This document shows, in pieces, positions 8,032 through 16,187 of a stretch of DNA of 51,731 nucleotides. The stretch is taken from the NCBI GenBank assembly GCA_913057135.1, contig CAJXNM010000020.1, positions 1-51,731 of the forward strand, written 5' to 3'. The notes beneath the pieces were generated by a model. The model did not search any database. It worked only from the letters and a program-made list of their open reading frames with translations, and was not told the DNA's origin. The translations under genes were made by a program, and so were the position numbers. This stretch comes from an uncultured Halieaceae bacterium (GTDB taxonomy: Bacteria > Pseudomonadota > Gammaproteobacteria > Pseudomonadales > Halieaceae). The stretch's first letter is position 1. Each line of letters starts with the position of its first letter.

Positions 8032-10839
8032 ATGGATAATCGACAGGTCACCACCGTGCCCGTGCAGTCAGAGTCACTGCTACCGTTATTGCAGCAGGGC
8101 TATCATGTACTGACGCCGGGCCTGCGCTTGGCGCGATTGTTGACCTTGAGTTGGACGCAACAGTGCTTCGCCCAGGGCGTCAACGCGGTGTCCGAGCCCG
8201 CAATTTACCCGGTGGATGCATGGCTTGAACGCTGTTGGTGTACCGCCGTTGAGCAGGGTCTGCTGCCGCCCCGGAAGTTATTAAATCGGGTCGAGGAACG
8301 CCAGTTATGGCAGCGCATTATCGAGACCGATATCGGCAAAACCACGGATTTCACACTGCTCCAGCCCCGCGGTGCCGCCGAGAGAGCCCTGCAAGCCCGG
8401 GCCCAATGGCTCATGGGAGGAGGAGATAGCGCAGATAGACGACAACGTTCACTGCTGAAACTCGATGCTGACTGCAACGCTTTTGAGCGTTGGCTGACGC
8501 AATTTGAAGCGGCGTTAGAGCGTCAGGGCTGGACAACCCGTGCAGACAGCTACAACGCCCTGTTAACCGTAGATGCCAATAAGCTTGCGCAGTTCATTCC
8601 CGGATCCGGCAAGCTCGTATTGGCCCATGTGCTGGCGTTACCGGCGTTAAGTCGACGCCTTATTGAGCACTTGAACCGTGGCCCCGCTCTGTCAATGCCG
8701 CCATCATCATCATCTGCGCTCAAGGCAGGGCCGCATAGCGACCACACACCGTGGCCGGCCCGTCGCTACCTGGATCAACGTCAGGAATTCAGTGCCGCAG
8801 CAGCGTGGGCTGCTGAACGTTACAGGGCCGGCTGTCACAGTACGGCCATTGTATTGATGGACATGAAAGAGGATCGGCCCGAGCTTGAGTACCACTTGCG
8901 TCGGGAGTTCGACTGCCTGGATGCCCGTTATGATCGCCTGCCGGTGAATTTCTCAACCGGCATGCCCCTGGCCGAGGTGCCCCTCTACCGCGACGCGCTA
9001 CTCGTGTTGTCACTCGGTGGCCACGATGGCAGTGCACCGATTGCTCGTGAGGATGCACTCGCGGTGCTGCGTTCTCCCTATGTCGCTGGTGTGGGAAGCA
9101 CGGCGGATGACAATACTGACACCCAAGCATGGCTAGGTTTATCGAGAGCCATCACCGATTTGGCTTCTGCGGTTATCGATGCCTCTGATTTAACCCATTT
9201 AGCCACTGTGTATGCACCCGAGGCCGCAATCACAAGCGCGCTGCGACAGATGCGCGAGCAGCCGATGCAGGTAGCGTGCCGTGGTCGTAAAACGCCGTCC
9301 CAGTGGCTCGAGGTGCTTCGGACACGCTTGAAGTTGTGGCGCTGGCCGGCTCGGCCGTCCTTGGATTCACTGGAATATCAGCAGATAGAGCGTTTTGAAG
9401 GTAGCCTGGACGCACTGGCAGCCCTCGATGATGTGGCAGGTCCCGTCAGCTATGGGCAGGTTGTGGCCCTGTGGCGCGCCATCCTTGATGACACGGTGTT
9501 CCAACCCAAAACCGATAGCCAAGTGGTGCAAGTCATGGGCGCGCAAGAAGCGGTCGGTTTATCCTTTGATGCCCTGTGGGTTTGCGGCTTGCAGTCGGCG
9601 GTGCTGCCCGAGTCACCCCGCTTGTTACCCTTCTTACCGGGCAAGCTGCAACGTGCCTTGCAGCTACCACAGGTCGATGCCGATGGACTGTTGCACTACG
9701 CCACCGATCTGCTGCGCAGTTGGCATGAGACCCATCGCCAGGTGGTGTTGAGTTGTCATAGCCAGCAAGAAGGGGTTGCCAGCCCCCACAGTGTATTGGT
9801 TCAACCCGGCGATGAGTTGAGTGCCCCCAGCCCCCACAGCCACTGGCCCGATGCCGAAGCCTGCGAATGGCTAGAGGAGGGCCCCGCCCCGGTGGTTAGC
9901 CCAGCCGGTGACCTGATCGCCTATGGAGGCGGTGCGTCGGTATTGGCCAATCAATCCAATTGTCCTTTTCGGGCATGGGTGACCCACCATGTGGGCCCAG
10001 AGATCATTGAGCCCCCTCGTCGAGGTTTGAGTGCTGCCGAGCAGGGCTCGCTCATTCATGACGCGCTCTATGTCATATGGGGACAGCTGCGCGATAGCCA
10101 GACCCTAGCGGATACCGATAGCGCCAACCGTACGAGCCTTGTGCAAAGGGCGGTTGAGTATGCGGTACAGACGCTGGAAAACCGCGCTGCGAGCCGCGAT
10201 CGCAGCGTGCGCAAGCGCGTGGGTAGTGCCTGTTTAGCCATGGAAGCCCATCGTATTGAGCGCTTACTACTGACATGGCTCGAGACCGAGGCCCAACGAT
10301 CTGAAGCCTTTAGCGTACTTGAGCGGGAGCAAGAGCATACGCTCACGATTGGCCCACTCACCTTATCGATGCGCCCTGATCGTATTGATGTCTTAAGTGA
10401 TGGACGCCGGGTTGTGGTTGATTACAAAACCGGCGCTGTCAGCCGTTCAAGCTGGCTCGGGGATCGCCCAAAGGATCCGCAGTTGCCACTGTATGCACTG
10501 ATGAACGAGGCGGTAACGGGTATTGCCTTTGCCCGTGTGCAGCAACAAGAACCCTCATTCGTACCCCTGGGGGATGATTTGGGGTTGAGCCGGAAAGACA
10601 CCACGGTGCAGGCACAGTTGGCGCGCAGTAAAACCCTTGATGCGGATTCTTGGGAGTCACTGTTGGCGCATTGGCATGTTGGCCTTACCGCCCTGGCCGA
10701 CGATTTTGCCGCGGGTAAGGCTGCGATCGACCCACTACCCCAAGCCTGCCAATACTGTTCGCTGGCCAGTGTTTGCCGCATCGACGAAGGTGTGACTCAC
10801 TCGACAGAGGACTCGATTACCTCGGAGGATGTGTCCTGA
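8032..10839 (+). CDS. AddB-like PD-(D/E)XK nuclease subunit (double-strand break repair)
   Basis: About 935 residues. The N-terminal part is helicase-like but shows no Walker A motif. The C-terminal nuclease has D783, D797-Y-K799-T-G and the Q817-x3-Y821 motif. Cysteines C644, C906, C909 and C915 are spaced like the iron-sulfur staple of AddB and Cas4 nucleases. This fits the family often annotated as probable DNA repair protein next to a UvrD-type helicase in gammaproteobacteria. I chose ATG 8032 because GGAG ends 6 bases before it; an in-frame ATG at 8005 lacks a ribosome site. The TGA stop overlaps the next ATG by one base (TGATG). With the next gene it probably forms an AddAB/RecBCD-like helicase-nuclease. 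Confidence 0.88.
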   Translation: MDNRQVTTVPVQSESLLPLLQQGYHVLTPGLRLARLLTLSWTQQCFAQGVNAVSEPAIYPVDAWLERCWCTAVEQGLLPPRKLLNRVEERQLWQRIIETDIGKTTDFTLLQPRGAAERALQARAQWLMGGGDSADRRQRSLLKLDADCNAFERWLTQFEAALERQGWTTRADSYNALLTVDANKLAQFIPGSGKLVLAHVLALPALSRRLIEHLNRGPALSMPPSSSSALKAGPHSDHTPWPARRYLDQRQEFSAAAAWAAERYRAGCHSTAIVLMDMKEDRPELEYHLRREFDCLDARYDRLPVNFSTGMPLAEVPLYRDALLVLSLGGHDGSAPIAREDALAVLRSPYVAGVGSTADDNTDTQAWLGLSRAITDLASAVIDASDLTHLATVYAPEAAITSALRQMREQPMQVACRGRKTPSQWLEVLRTRLKLWRWPARPSLDSLEYQQIERFEGSLDALAALDDVAGPVSYGQVVALWRAILDDTVFQPKTDSQVVQVMGAQEAVGLSFDALWVCGLQSAVLPESPRLLPFLPGKLQRALQLPQVDADGLLHYATDLLRSWHETHRQVVLSCHSQQEGVASPHSVLVQPGDELSAPSPHSHWPDAEACEWLEEGPAPVVSPAGDLIAYGGGASVLANQSNCPFRAWVTHHVGPEIIEPPRRGLSAAEQGSLIHDALYVIWGQLRDSQTLADTDSANRTSLVQRAVEYAVQTLENRAASRDRSVRKRVGSACLAMEAHRIERLLLTWLETEAQRSEAFSVLEREQEHTLTIGPLTLSMRPDRIDVLSDGRRVVVDYKTGAVSRSSWLGDRPKDPQLPLYALMNEAVTGIAFARVQQQEPSFVPLGDDLGLSRKDTTVQAQLARSKTLDADSWESLLAHWHVGLTALADDFAAGKAAIDPLPQACQYCSLASVCRIDEGVTHSTEDSITSEDVS

Positions 10840-13800
10840 TGTCATCCCCCATCGAACAGACGAGCACCTCAGGTAAAGCACCGGCAGGCGATGGCGCAGC
10901 GCGTGCACGGGCACTCGATCCAACGGCCAGTTTCTGTGTAACGGCGCCGGCGGGCTCGGGTAAAACAGAGCTGCTCACCCAACGAATGCTGGCGCTGCTT
11001 GCCCGGGTAGAGCGGCCGGAGCAGGTGCTTGCGATTACGTTTACCCGTAAAGCAGCCGCTGAGATGCGCGATCGGGTGACCGAGAAGCTGGCTGAAGCGC
11101 AAGCGGATATGCCGGTCACTGAGCCCCATGAACAGGTCACTCGCTCGCTGGCTGAAGCTGTGCTTGAGAACAGCGCAGCCCGAGGCTGGGTGTTGCAGGC
11201 CGAGCGCTTCAATATACGCACCATCGACAGTTTATGCGCCGATCTCACCCGGCAAATGCCGGTACTCAGTGCCCTGGGTGGGGCGCTCAGCACTACCGAG
11301 CAACCCGAGCGCTTATTCGAGCAGGCCGTTGTGGCGCTGTTTGCCCACCTTGATGATGAGGGCGTCACTGGTGATGCCCTACGTGCCTTGGTCTTGCACT
11401 TCGACAATAACTGGGGGCGAGTCACGGAGCTGTTGGTGAAGTTGTTGCATCGTCGAGGGGATTGGGCGCCCCATCTTGGGCAGCACTATGGACCGATCGA
11501 TGCGGAGAATGCGCTCAAAGCCTCTGTGGCAGATGTGGTCGCAGCTGTACTGACGCAGGTAGCTTGCGATTTCACGGGGCTGCAAGAGGATCTCGAACAG
11601 CTGGCTAATTTTGCAGCATTGCACTTGGGGCAAGCCCCCGTTGTTTTGGCCCCTGGCGCTAGCCACCTGGAGAGCTGGCGGTGCGTTGCCGCTATGCTCA
11701 TCAAAGACGACGGCACTTGGCGTAAACCCAAGGGAATTACGGTGCGCCAGGGGTTTCCGGCGAAAACCCCCGAGAAAGCGCGCTTGGTGGCCATACTTGA
11801 GGATCTGGCCGAGACGCCAGTACCACCCGCGCTTATCGAGTTAATGCGCTTACCTGTTATTGACGATGATGATCCCGGCTGGCAGTTGGTGCTTCAGCTG
11901 TCGCGGTTGCTGCCCCTGTTATTAGCAGAGCTACTGCTCGTTTTTCAGCGGGAGGGGGTGGTTGATTTCACTCACATCGCGCTGGCTGCAACGGCAGCCT
12001 TGGGCGATGACGAGGACCCCACTGATTTGGCTTTGCGCCTTGATTATCAGTTGGAGCACATTCTGGTTGATGAGTTTCAAGATACCTCAGATCAGCAGTT
12101 TGAGCTGCTGCGCCGTCTTACGCGGGGCTGGGCAGAGCATAATGCCACCGGTGCCCCGCCGCGCACGCTGTTTATCGTGGGCGATGGTATGCAGTCGATC
12201 TACGGCTTCCGCTATGCCAACGTCGGTTTGTTTCTTCGGGCCAGGGACCATGGTGTCGGTGATCTGCCCCTGGAGCCACTTGCGCTCAGGCGCAACTTTC
12301 GCTCCCAGGCGGGTGTGGTGCAGTGGGTGAATGAGACCTTTGCGCAATTGCTTCCCGCCCATGATCATCCGGAGCGCGGACAGGTACGCCATACCACCGC
12401 AGAAGCCACGCGCCCACCGTTGCCTGAACAGGCCGTGTCGCTGCACCTTTTCCCCGATGATGACGGCAGTGCCGAAGCCCGTTACATCGCTCAGCAAATA
12501 GCCCAGCTGCGCAGCATCGACGGTCAGGCCTCTGTCGCTATATTGGTGCGTGCACGAGGCCACACGCTGCCCATCATCCGGGCGTTGCGCCAGCAGGGCA
12601 TACCCTTTCTCGGGCGAGATCTGGAGTCACTAGCGAGCAGTAGCGCCGTTATTGATTTGCTGGCCTTGTGTCGTTGGCTCGCCAATCCCGCCGATGACGT
12701 CGCCTCCCTGGCACTTTTGCGTGCACCTTTTTGCGGTTTGTCGCTGTCCGCTTTACACAAGGTGGTAGCGGAGCAATCTCGTCCCATCCCATTGCGCTCG
12801 GCCCTTGAGCAAGCCATTAAACGAATCAACGATGAGGACACCGTCGCCCGTTGTCGGCACCTGCATTCGGCGCTCGATTGGGCGCTAACGAAGCGCGACA
12901 GACTCGCGTTGGCGGATTGGGTGGAGCAGGTGTGGTTGCGTTTGGCGGGGCCACAGGCCTTACCTGCGAATACCGCAGGCGATGCGCTGCGCTTTCTAGA
13001 TCTGTTGCGACAGGCCGAGCGGGAAGGACGGGGTCTTGATGTCGATTGGCTCGAGATGAGGGTCGAGCAGCTCTTCGCCGAGCATGATGGCGATGACAAC
13101 GCGGTACAACTGATGACCCTGCATAAATCGAAGGGATTGCAATTTGACTACGTCTTCATGCCAGAGTTACACAAACTACCCCGCAGCAATGAACGGGAAC
13201 TGCTGCGCTGGCATCGGCAGGGCCGTCCCGGCAGCGGGCTATTGATCGCAGCCGACGACCGCACACCACCTGAGCACCGATCCCTTTATCACTATCTCAG
13301 TTGGCTGCAGAAACAAAAGGAGCAGGCGGAGTTACGGCGGCTATTGTACGTAGGTGTTACCCGGACAAAGCGCCGGGTTTGGCTGACAGCCGCCGCTGCG
13401 CTTGCAGCTGACAGCACCGCTCCGAGCCCTGGATACCTACCGGATCGCAGCGCCTTGAAGCCACCTGCATCGAGTAGTCCGCTGGGTGTGCTGATGCCGG
13501 TTATGGCCGACGATGTCATCGTTCATCCTATCTCCAGCGGTGATACGGCAGGTGATACCGTGAGCAAGGGACTGCGTCGCTTGCCCTTATCCGTCATTTT
13601 GCAGCAGCAGAGTCAAACAGAGGCCGCGTTGGGCGGCGTGCGCAACAAGATCGATCCCGATACACTGCTGGGCCAAGATCGTCACATGCTAGAGCGCGCC
13701 ATCGGCATCGTTACCCATCGTTTGCTCGAGCTTTTGTCGCACACTAGGACACTCCCAAACATGCCACCGGCGCATTTTCAGGCCGCTGCAGACTTTGGGC

Positions 13801-14300
13801 TGCGTGCACAAGGGGTCTTTGGTCAGCCCCGTGAACAGGGCATCGAACGGGTGTTGAGCATGATCAAAAAGACCTTGCAGGATCCCGTCGGCCGTTGGAT
13901 TCTTCATCAACACCCCAAAGCTCGCAGCGAGTGGGGCTTGCTCGTGCCCGATACTGCTCAGGGCGCACGCAAGTTTGTTGTGGATCGCACCTTTGTGGCT
14001 GAGCCGTTCGATCCAAGCGCTGAGTCACTGATTGCTGATGGAAGCCGGGCTAACCCAGGAGCGATAGCCGGCAACGCCGCTCGCTGGATCATCGATTACA
14101 AAACCCGTTGTCCATCACCCGATGAGAGCCATGACGCGTTTTTAATGGGTGAGGCTGAGCGCTATCGCGAGCAGTTGCTGGGCTATCGCGACGTCTTGGC
14201 GAGCGTCGATGATCCGCCATTACCGGTCAGAATTGCGCTTTATTTTCCTGCGCTACCGGCTTGGTATGAGATTAAAATACCCCATGAGTACACAATCTGA
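10839..14300 (+). CDS. AddA-like UvrD/Rep helicase with C-terminal nuclease domain
   Basis: 1153 residues. Superfamily 1A helicase motifs: Walker A APAGSGKT (36-43), FTRKAAAEMRDR, VDEFQDTSD (D411-E412), GDGMQSIYGFR, LMTLHKSKGLQFD and LYVGVTRTKRR. The end carries a RecB-type nuclease with D1049 (VVDRTF), D1086-Y-K1088 and Q1112-LLG-Y1116. Both strands could therefore be cut by this pair, as in AddAB. ATG 10839 has GGAGG upstream and overlaps the AddB-like stop. The annotation name could equally be a UvrD-helicase domain protein; which recombination hotspot sequence it would recognise is unknown. Confidence 0.92.
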   Translation: MSSPIEQTSTSGKAPAGDGAARARALDPTASFCVTAPAGSGKTELLTQRMLALLARVERPEQVLAITFTRKAAAEMRDRVTEKLAEAQADMPVTEPHEQVTRSLAEAVLENSAARGWVLQAERFNIRTIDSLCADLTRQMPVLSALGGALSTTEQPERLFEQAVVALFAHLDDEGVTGDALRALVLHFDNNWGRVTELLVKLLHRRGDWAPHLGQHYGPIDAENALKASVADVVAAVLTQVACDFTGLQEDLEQLANFAALHLGQAPVVLAPGASHLESWRCVAAMLIKDDGTWRKPKGITVRQGFPAKTPEKARLVAILEDLAETPVPPALIELMRLPVIDDDDPGWQLVLQLSRLLPLLLAELLLVFQREGVVDFTHIALAATAALGDDEDPTDLALRLDYQLEHILVDEFQDTSDQQFELLRRLTRGWAEHNATGAPPRTLFIVGDGMQSIYGFRYANVGLFLRARDHGVGDLPLEPLALRRNFRSQAGVVQWVNETFAQLLPAHDHPERGQVRHTTAEATRPPLPEQAVSLHLFPDDDGSAEARYIAQQIAQLRSIDGQASVAILVRARGHTLPIIRALRQQGIPFLGRDLESLASSSAVIDLLALCRWLANPADDVASLALLRAPFCGLSLSALHKVVAEQSRPIPLRSALEQAIKRINDEDTVARCRHLHSALDWALTKRDRLALADWVEQVWLRLAGPQALPANTAGDALRFLDLLRQAEREGRGLDVDWLEMRVEQLFAEHDGDDNAVQLMTLHKSKGLQFDYVFMPELHKLPRSNERELLRWHRQGRPGSGLLIAADDRTPPEHRSLYHYLSWLQKQKEQAELRRLLYVGVTRTKRRVWLTAAAALAADSTAPSPGYLPDRSALKPPASSSPLGVLMPVMADDVIVHPISSGDTAGDTVSKGLRRLPLSVILQQQSQTEAALGGVRNKIDPDTLLGQDRHMLERAIGIVTHRLLELLSHTRTLPNMPPAHFQAAADFGLRAQGVFGQPREQGIERVLSMIKKTLQDPVGRWILHQHPKARSEWGLLVPDTAQGARKFVVDRTFVAEPFDPSAESLIADGSRANPGAIAGNAARWIIDYKTRCPSPDESHDAFLMGEAERYREQLLGYRDVLASVDDPPLPVRIALYFPALPAWYEIKIPHEYTI

Positions 14301-15174
14301 TCATCGTTTAGGCATTGCCCTGAGTTTAGTCGCCAATGCGGTTTGGGGCGGCGCGGCATTCTACTGGATGCAGACCCGCCCAGTGGCGGCCATTGACGTG
14401 TTGGGTCACCGGGGCGTTTGGACTTTGCCCGCCGTGTTTTTAGTACTGCTATGGCTAGGCAAGGTGCGCGCCACCTTCGTACTGCTGCGCGATGTAAAAA
14501 CCCTTGCCTGGATGGCGTTAGCAGCGGCGCTTATCTCGGTCAATTGGGGAACGTTTCTTTACGCCGTCACATCGGGGCATGCCACGGAAGCCAGCCTCGG
14601 CTACTTTTTACTGCCCATTTTGTCGGTACTGCTGGGCATGCTGGTGTTTCGAGAAATACCCACGGGACCCCAGCGAGTTGCTGTGGTCATGGGCGTCATT
14701 GCTATCGGTATTCAGTTGGTTGCGGTAGGGGGGTTGCCGGTCATTTCCCTGGGTTTGGCACTGTCCTTCGCCTGCTATGGTGCCATTCGAAAACGGATAC
14801 GAGCCGACGCTATCCAAGGCTTGTTTGCCGAGTCGCTGTTTTTATTTCCAGTGGGTCTCGCTTGGATTTTAAGTCATGGTGGCGCTGGACTGGGCGAGCA
14901 CGGCTTGCGTGTTGATCTCTTTCTTGTGGGTGCCGGGGCCTTCACCGCCATCCCTTTGTTAACCCATGTGACGGCTTCACGTCTGTTGCCGCTATCGACG
15001 GTGGGCTTGTTGTCCTATATCGGTCCATCGCTACAGCTAATCGTGGCCCAGTTATTCTTGGGTGAGAGCATCTCCGCATTAACCTTGAGCGCTTTTGTGC
15101 TGGTCTGGCTGGGGCTAGCCTTTATTGTGGTGGACAACCTGCGTCAGTTTCGCCGCATGCGTCGATCGCTCTAA
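14284..15174 (+). CDS. rarD: RarD-type EamA-family membrane transporter
   Basis: 296 residues with about ten hydrophobic segments and strong resemblance to E. coli RarD: NAVWGGAAFYW near the start, NWGTFLYAVTSGHATEASLGYF, SFACYGAIRKR and LSTVGLLSYIGPSLQ. The family belongs to the drug/metabolite transporter superfamily; E. coli RarD is linked to chloramphenicol sensitivity but its substrate is not settled. I chose ATG 14284, giving MSTQSDHRLG and a standard first membrane helix. It overlaps the helicase stop by 17 bases, so it is probably co-transcribed with the repair pair, though no functional link is evident. Confidence 0.93.
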   Translation: MSTQSDHRLGIALSLVANAVWGGAAFYWMQTRPVAAIDVLGHRGVWTLPAVFLVLLWLGKVRATFVLLRDVKTLAWMALAAALISVNWGTFLYAVTSGHATEASLGYFLLPILSVLLGMLVFREIPTGPQRVAVVMGVIAIGIQLVAVGGLPVISLGLALSFACYGAIRKRIRADAIQGLFAESLFLFPVGLAWILSHGGAGLGEHGLRVDLFLVGAGAFTAIPLLTHVTASRLLPLSTVGLLSYIGPSLQLIVAQLFLGESISALTLSAFVLVWLGLAFIVVDNLRQFRRMRRSL

Positions 15175-15213
15175 CGCCACGCCTGGGGTCGTCTGCCCAA
15201 GTGACACCTGCGC

Positions 15214-15987
15214 TCAATGGTGATGGGCGTCCTTGGGTGCCATGGGGTGGTGGTTAGAGTGATCGGAGCTCATGTCGGGGCTTGAATGCTGCATCGGTGG
15301 CTGATGGTGGTTGCCTAACAGGTGACCTAAATGGTTGCTGGTGAGCCATAGTGACCAGACCCCGGCTAGCACGAGTCCAATACCCAGGCCCTTGCGAACC
15401 CACGGCTGTTGTAGAAACGACGTCACCCGTTGGCCCAACAGGGTCGCGCCGAGCATAGCGGGCAGTGTGCCGATGCCGAATGCCAGCATAAGTAAACCGC
15501 TATCGATAGCACCGGCACCCTCGGCGGCGCTCCAGGTCAAGGCCGAGTAAATAAGTCCGCAGGGCATAAATCCCCACAATCCCCCCAACATGAATGCCTG
15601 CGACAGCCGCTTGGGAGGCATTAAACTTTGTGCGGTAGGCGCGATGTATCGCCATACACGACTGCCTATTTGCTCCAGGTGGCGGATACCGAACCACAGA
15701 CCTAGGGTGTGTAGGCCCATAGCCACCAATAAAAATCCTGCCAAAAAGCGCAGGGTCACGGTCCACGGTGCCAGCTGTATGGCGCCAGCGGCAGAGCCGA
15801 GTAGACCACCTAGCAACGCGTAACTGACAATGCGGCCCAGGTGATAGCTGACGGGCATGAATCGATGACTTCCCTGGGCACTGCGCAGGGCAACAGCAAT
15901 CCCACCGCACATGCCCAAACAATGTCCTGCGCCAGCCAGCCCCAATAAGAGGGCGGCACCCAGTGCACCTGGCAACTCAGCTGTCAT
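15214..15987 (-). CDS. TauE/SafE-like membrane protein with His-rich tail, cco operon
   Basis: 257 residues, six or more hydrophobic segments, with GLAGAGHCLGMCGGIAVAL and GFMPCGLIYSALTW: the sulfite exporter TauE/SafE-like subfamily commonly found at the end of cbb3 oxidase operons and linked to heavy-metal handling. The last about 40 residues are full of His and Met (GNHHQPPMQH, DHSNHHPM, DAHHH), suggesting copper or nickel binding. I chose ATG 15987, which overlaps the end of ccoS by 11 bases; upstream in-frame codons would run into ccoS. Cargo is unproven; copper homeostasis for the oxidase is my inference. Confidence 0.88.
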   Translation of the reverse strand: MTAELPGALGAALLLGLAGAGHCLGMCGGIAVALRSAQGSHRFMPVSYHLGRIVSYALLGGLLGSAAGAIQLAPWTVTLRFLAGFLLVAMGLHTLGLWFGIRHLEQIGSRVWRYIAPTAQSLMPPKRLSQAFMLGGLWGFMPCGLIYSALTWSAAEGAGAIDSGLLMLAFGIGTLPAMLGATLLGQRVTSFLQQPWVRKGLGIGLVLAGVWSLWLTSNHLGHLLGNHHQPPMQHSSPDMSSDHSNHHPMAPKDAHHH

Positions 15988-16183
15988 GTTTGCGGTGCTC
16001 ACTGTAGTGATGAGAAGAAGGTTTTTGTTGGCTGCGGGGCTCATCAAGGTCGTCGTTGAGGGCGCGCCACGCATCCTTATCGAGGTCATCGTATTGCCCC
16101 CGATTCACCGCCCAGATCAGCAGTGCGAGAAAAAGTGCAACAAAGATCAATGCGATGGGAATGAGTAAATAGAGACTTTCCAC
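15977..16183 (-). CDS. ccoS: cbb3 oxidase assembly protein CcoS
   Basis: 68 residues. One N-terminal membrane helix (MESLYLLIPIALIFVALFLA) is followed by the CcoS-typical WAVNRGQYDDLD and a polar tail with several histidines. CcoS is needed to insert haem and copper cofactors into cbb3 oxidase. GTG start with AAGGGG 7 bases upstream. It starts 4 bases after ccoI ends and overlaps the following gene by 11 bases. Confidence 0.95.
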   Translation of the reverse strand: MESLYLLIPIALIFVALFLALLIWAVNRGQYDDLDKDAWRALNDDLDEPRSQQKPSSHHYSEHRKHDS

Positions 16184-16187
16184 AGGC

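Noticed and set aside
10817-11425. Antisense open frame of 202 codons in the AddA-like gene, and similar long antisense frames at 12087-12563, 12524-13099, 29423-29896 and 30637-31116
   Set aside because: They lie opposite well-supported genes in GC-rich DNA, show no recognisable family and no ribosome sites; they follow from codon bias of the real genes.
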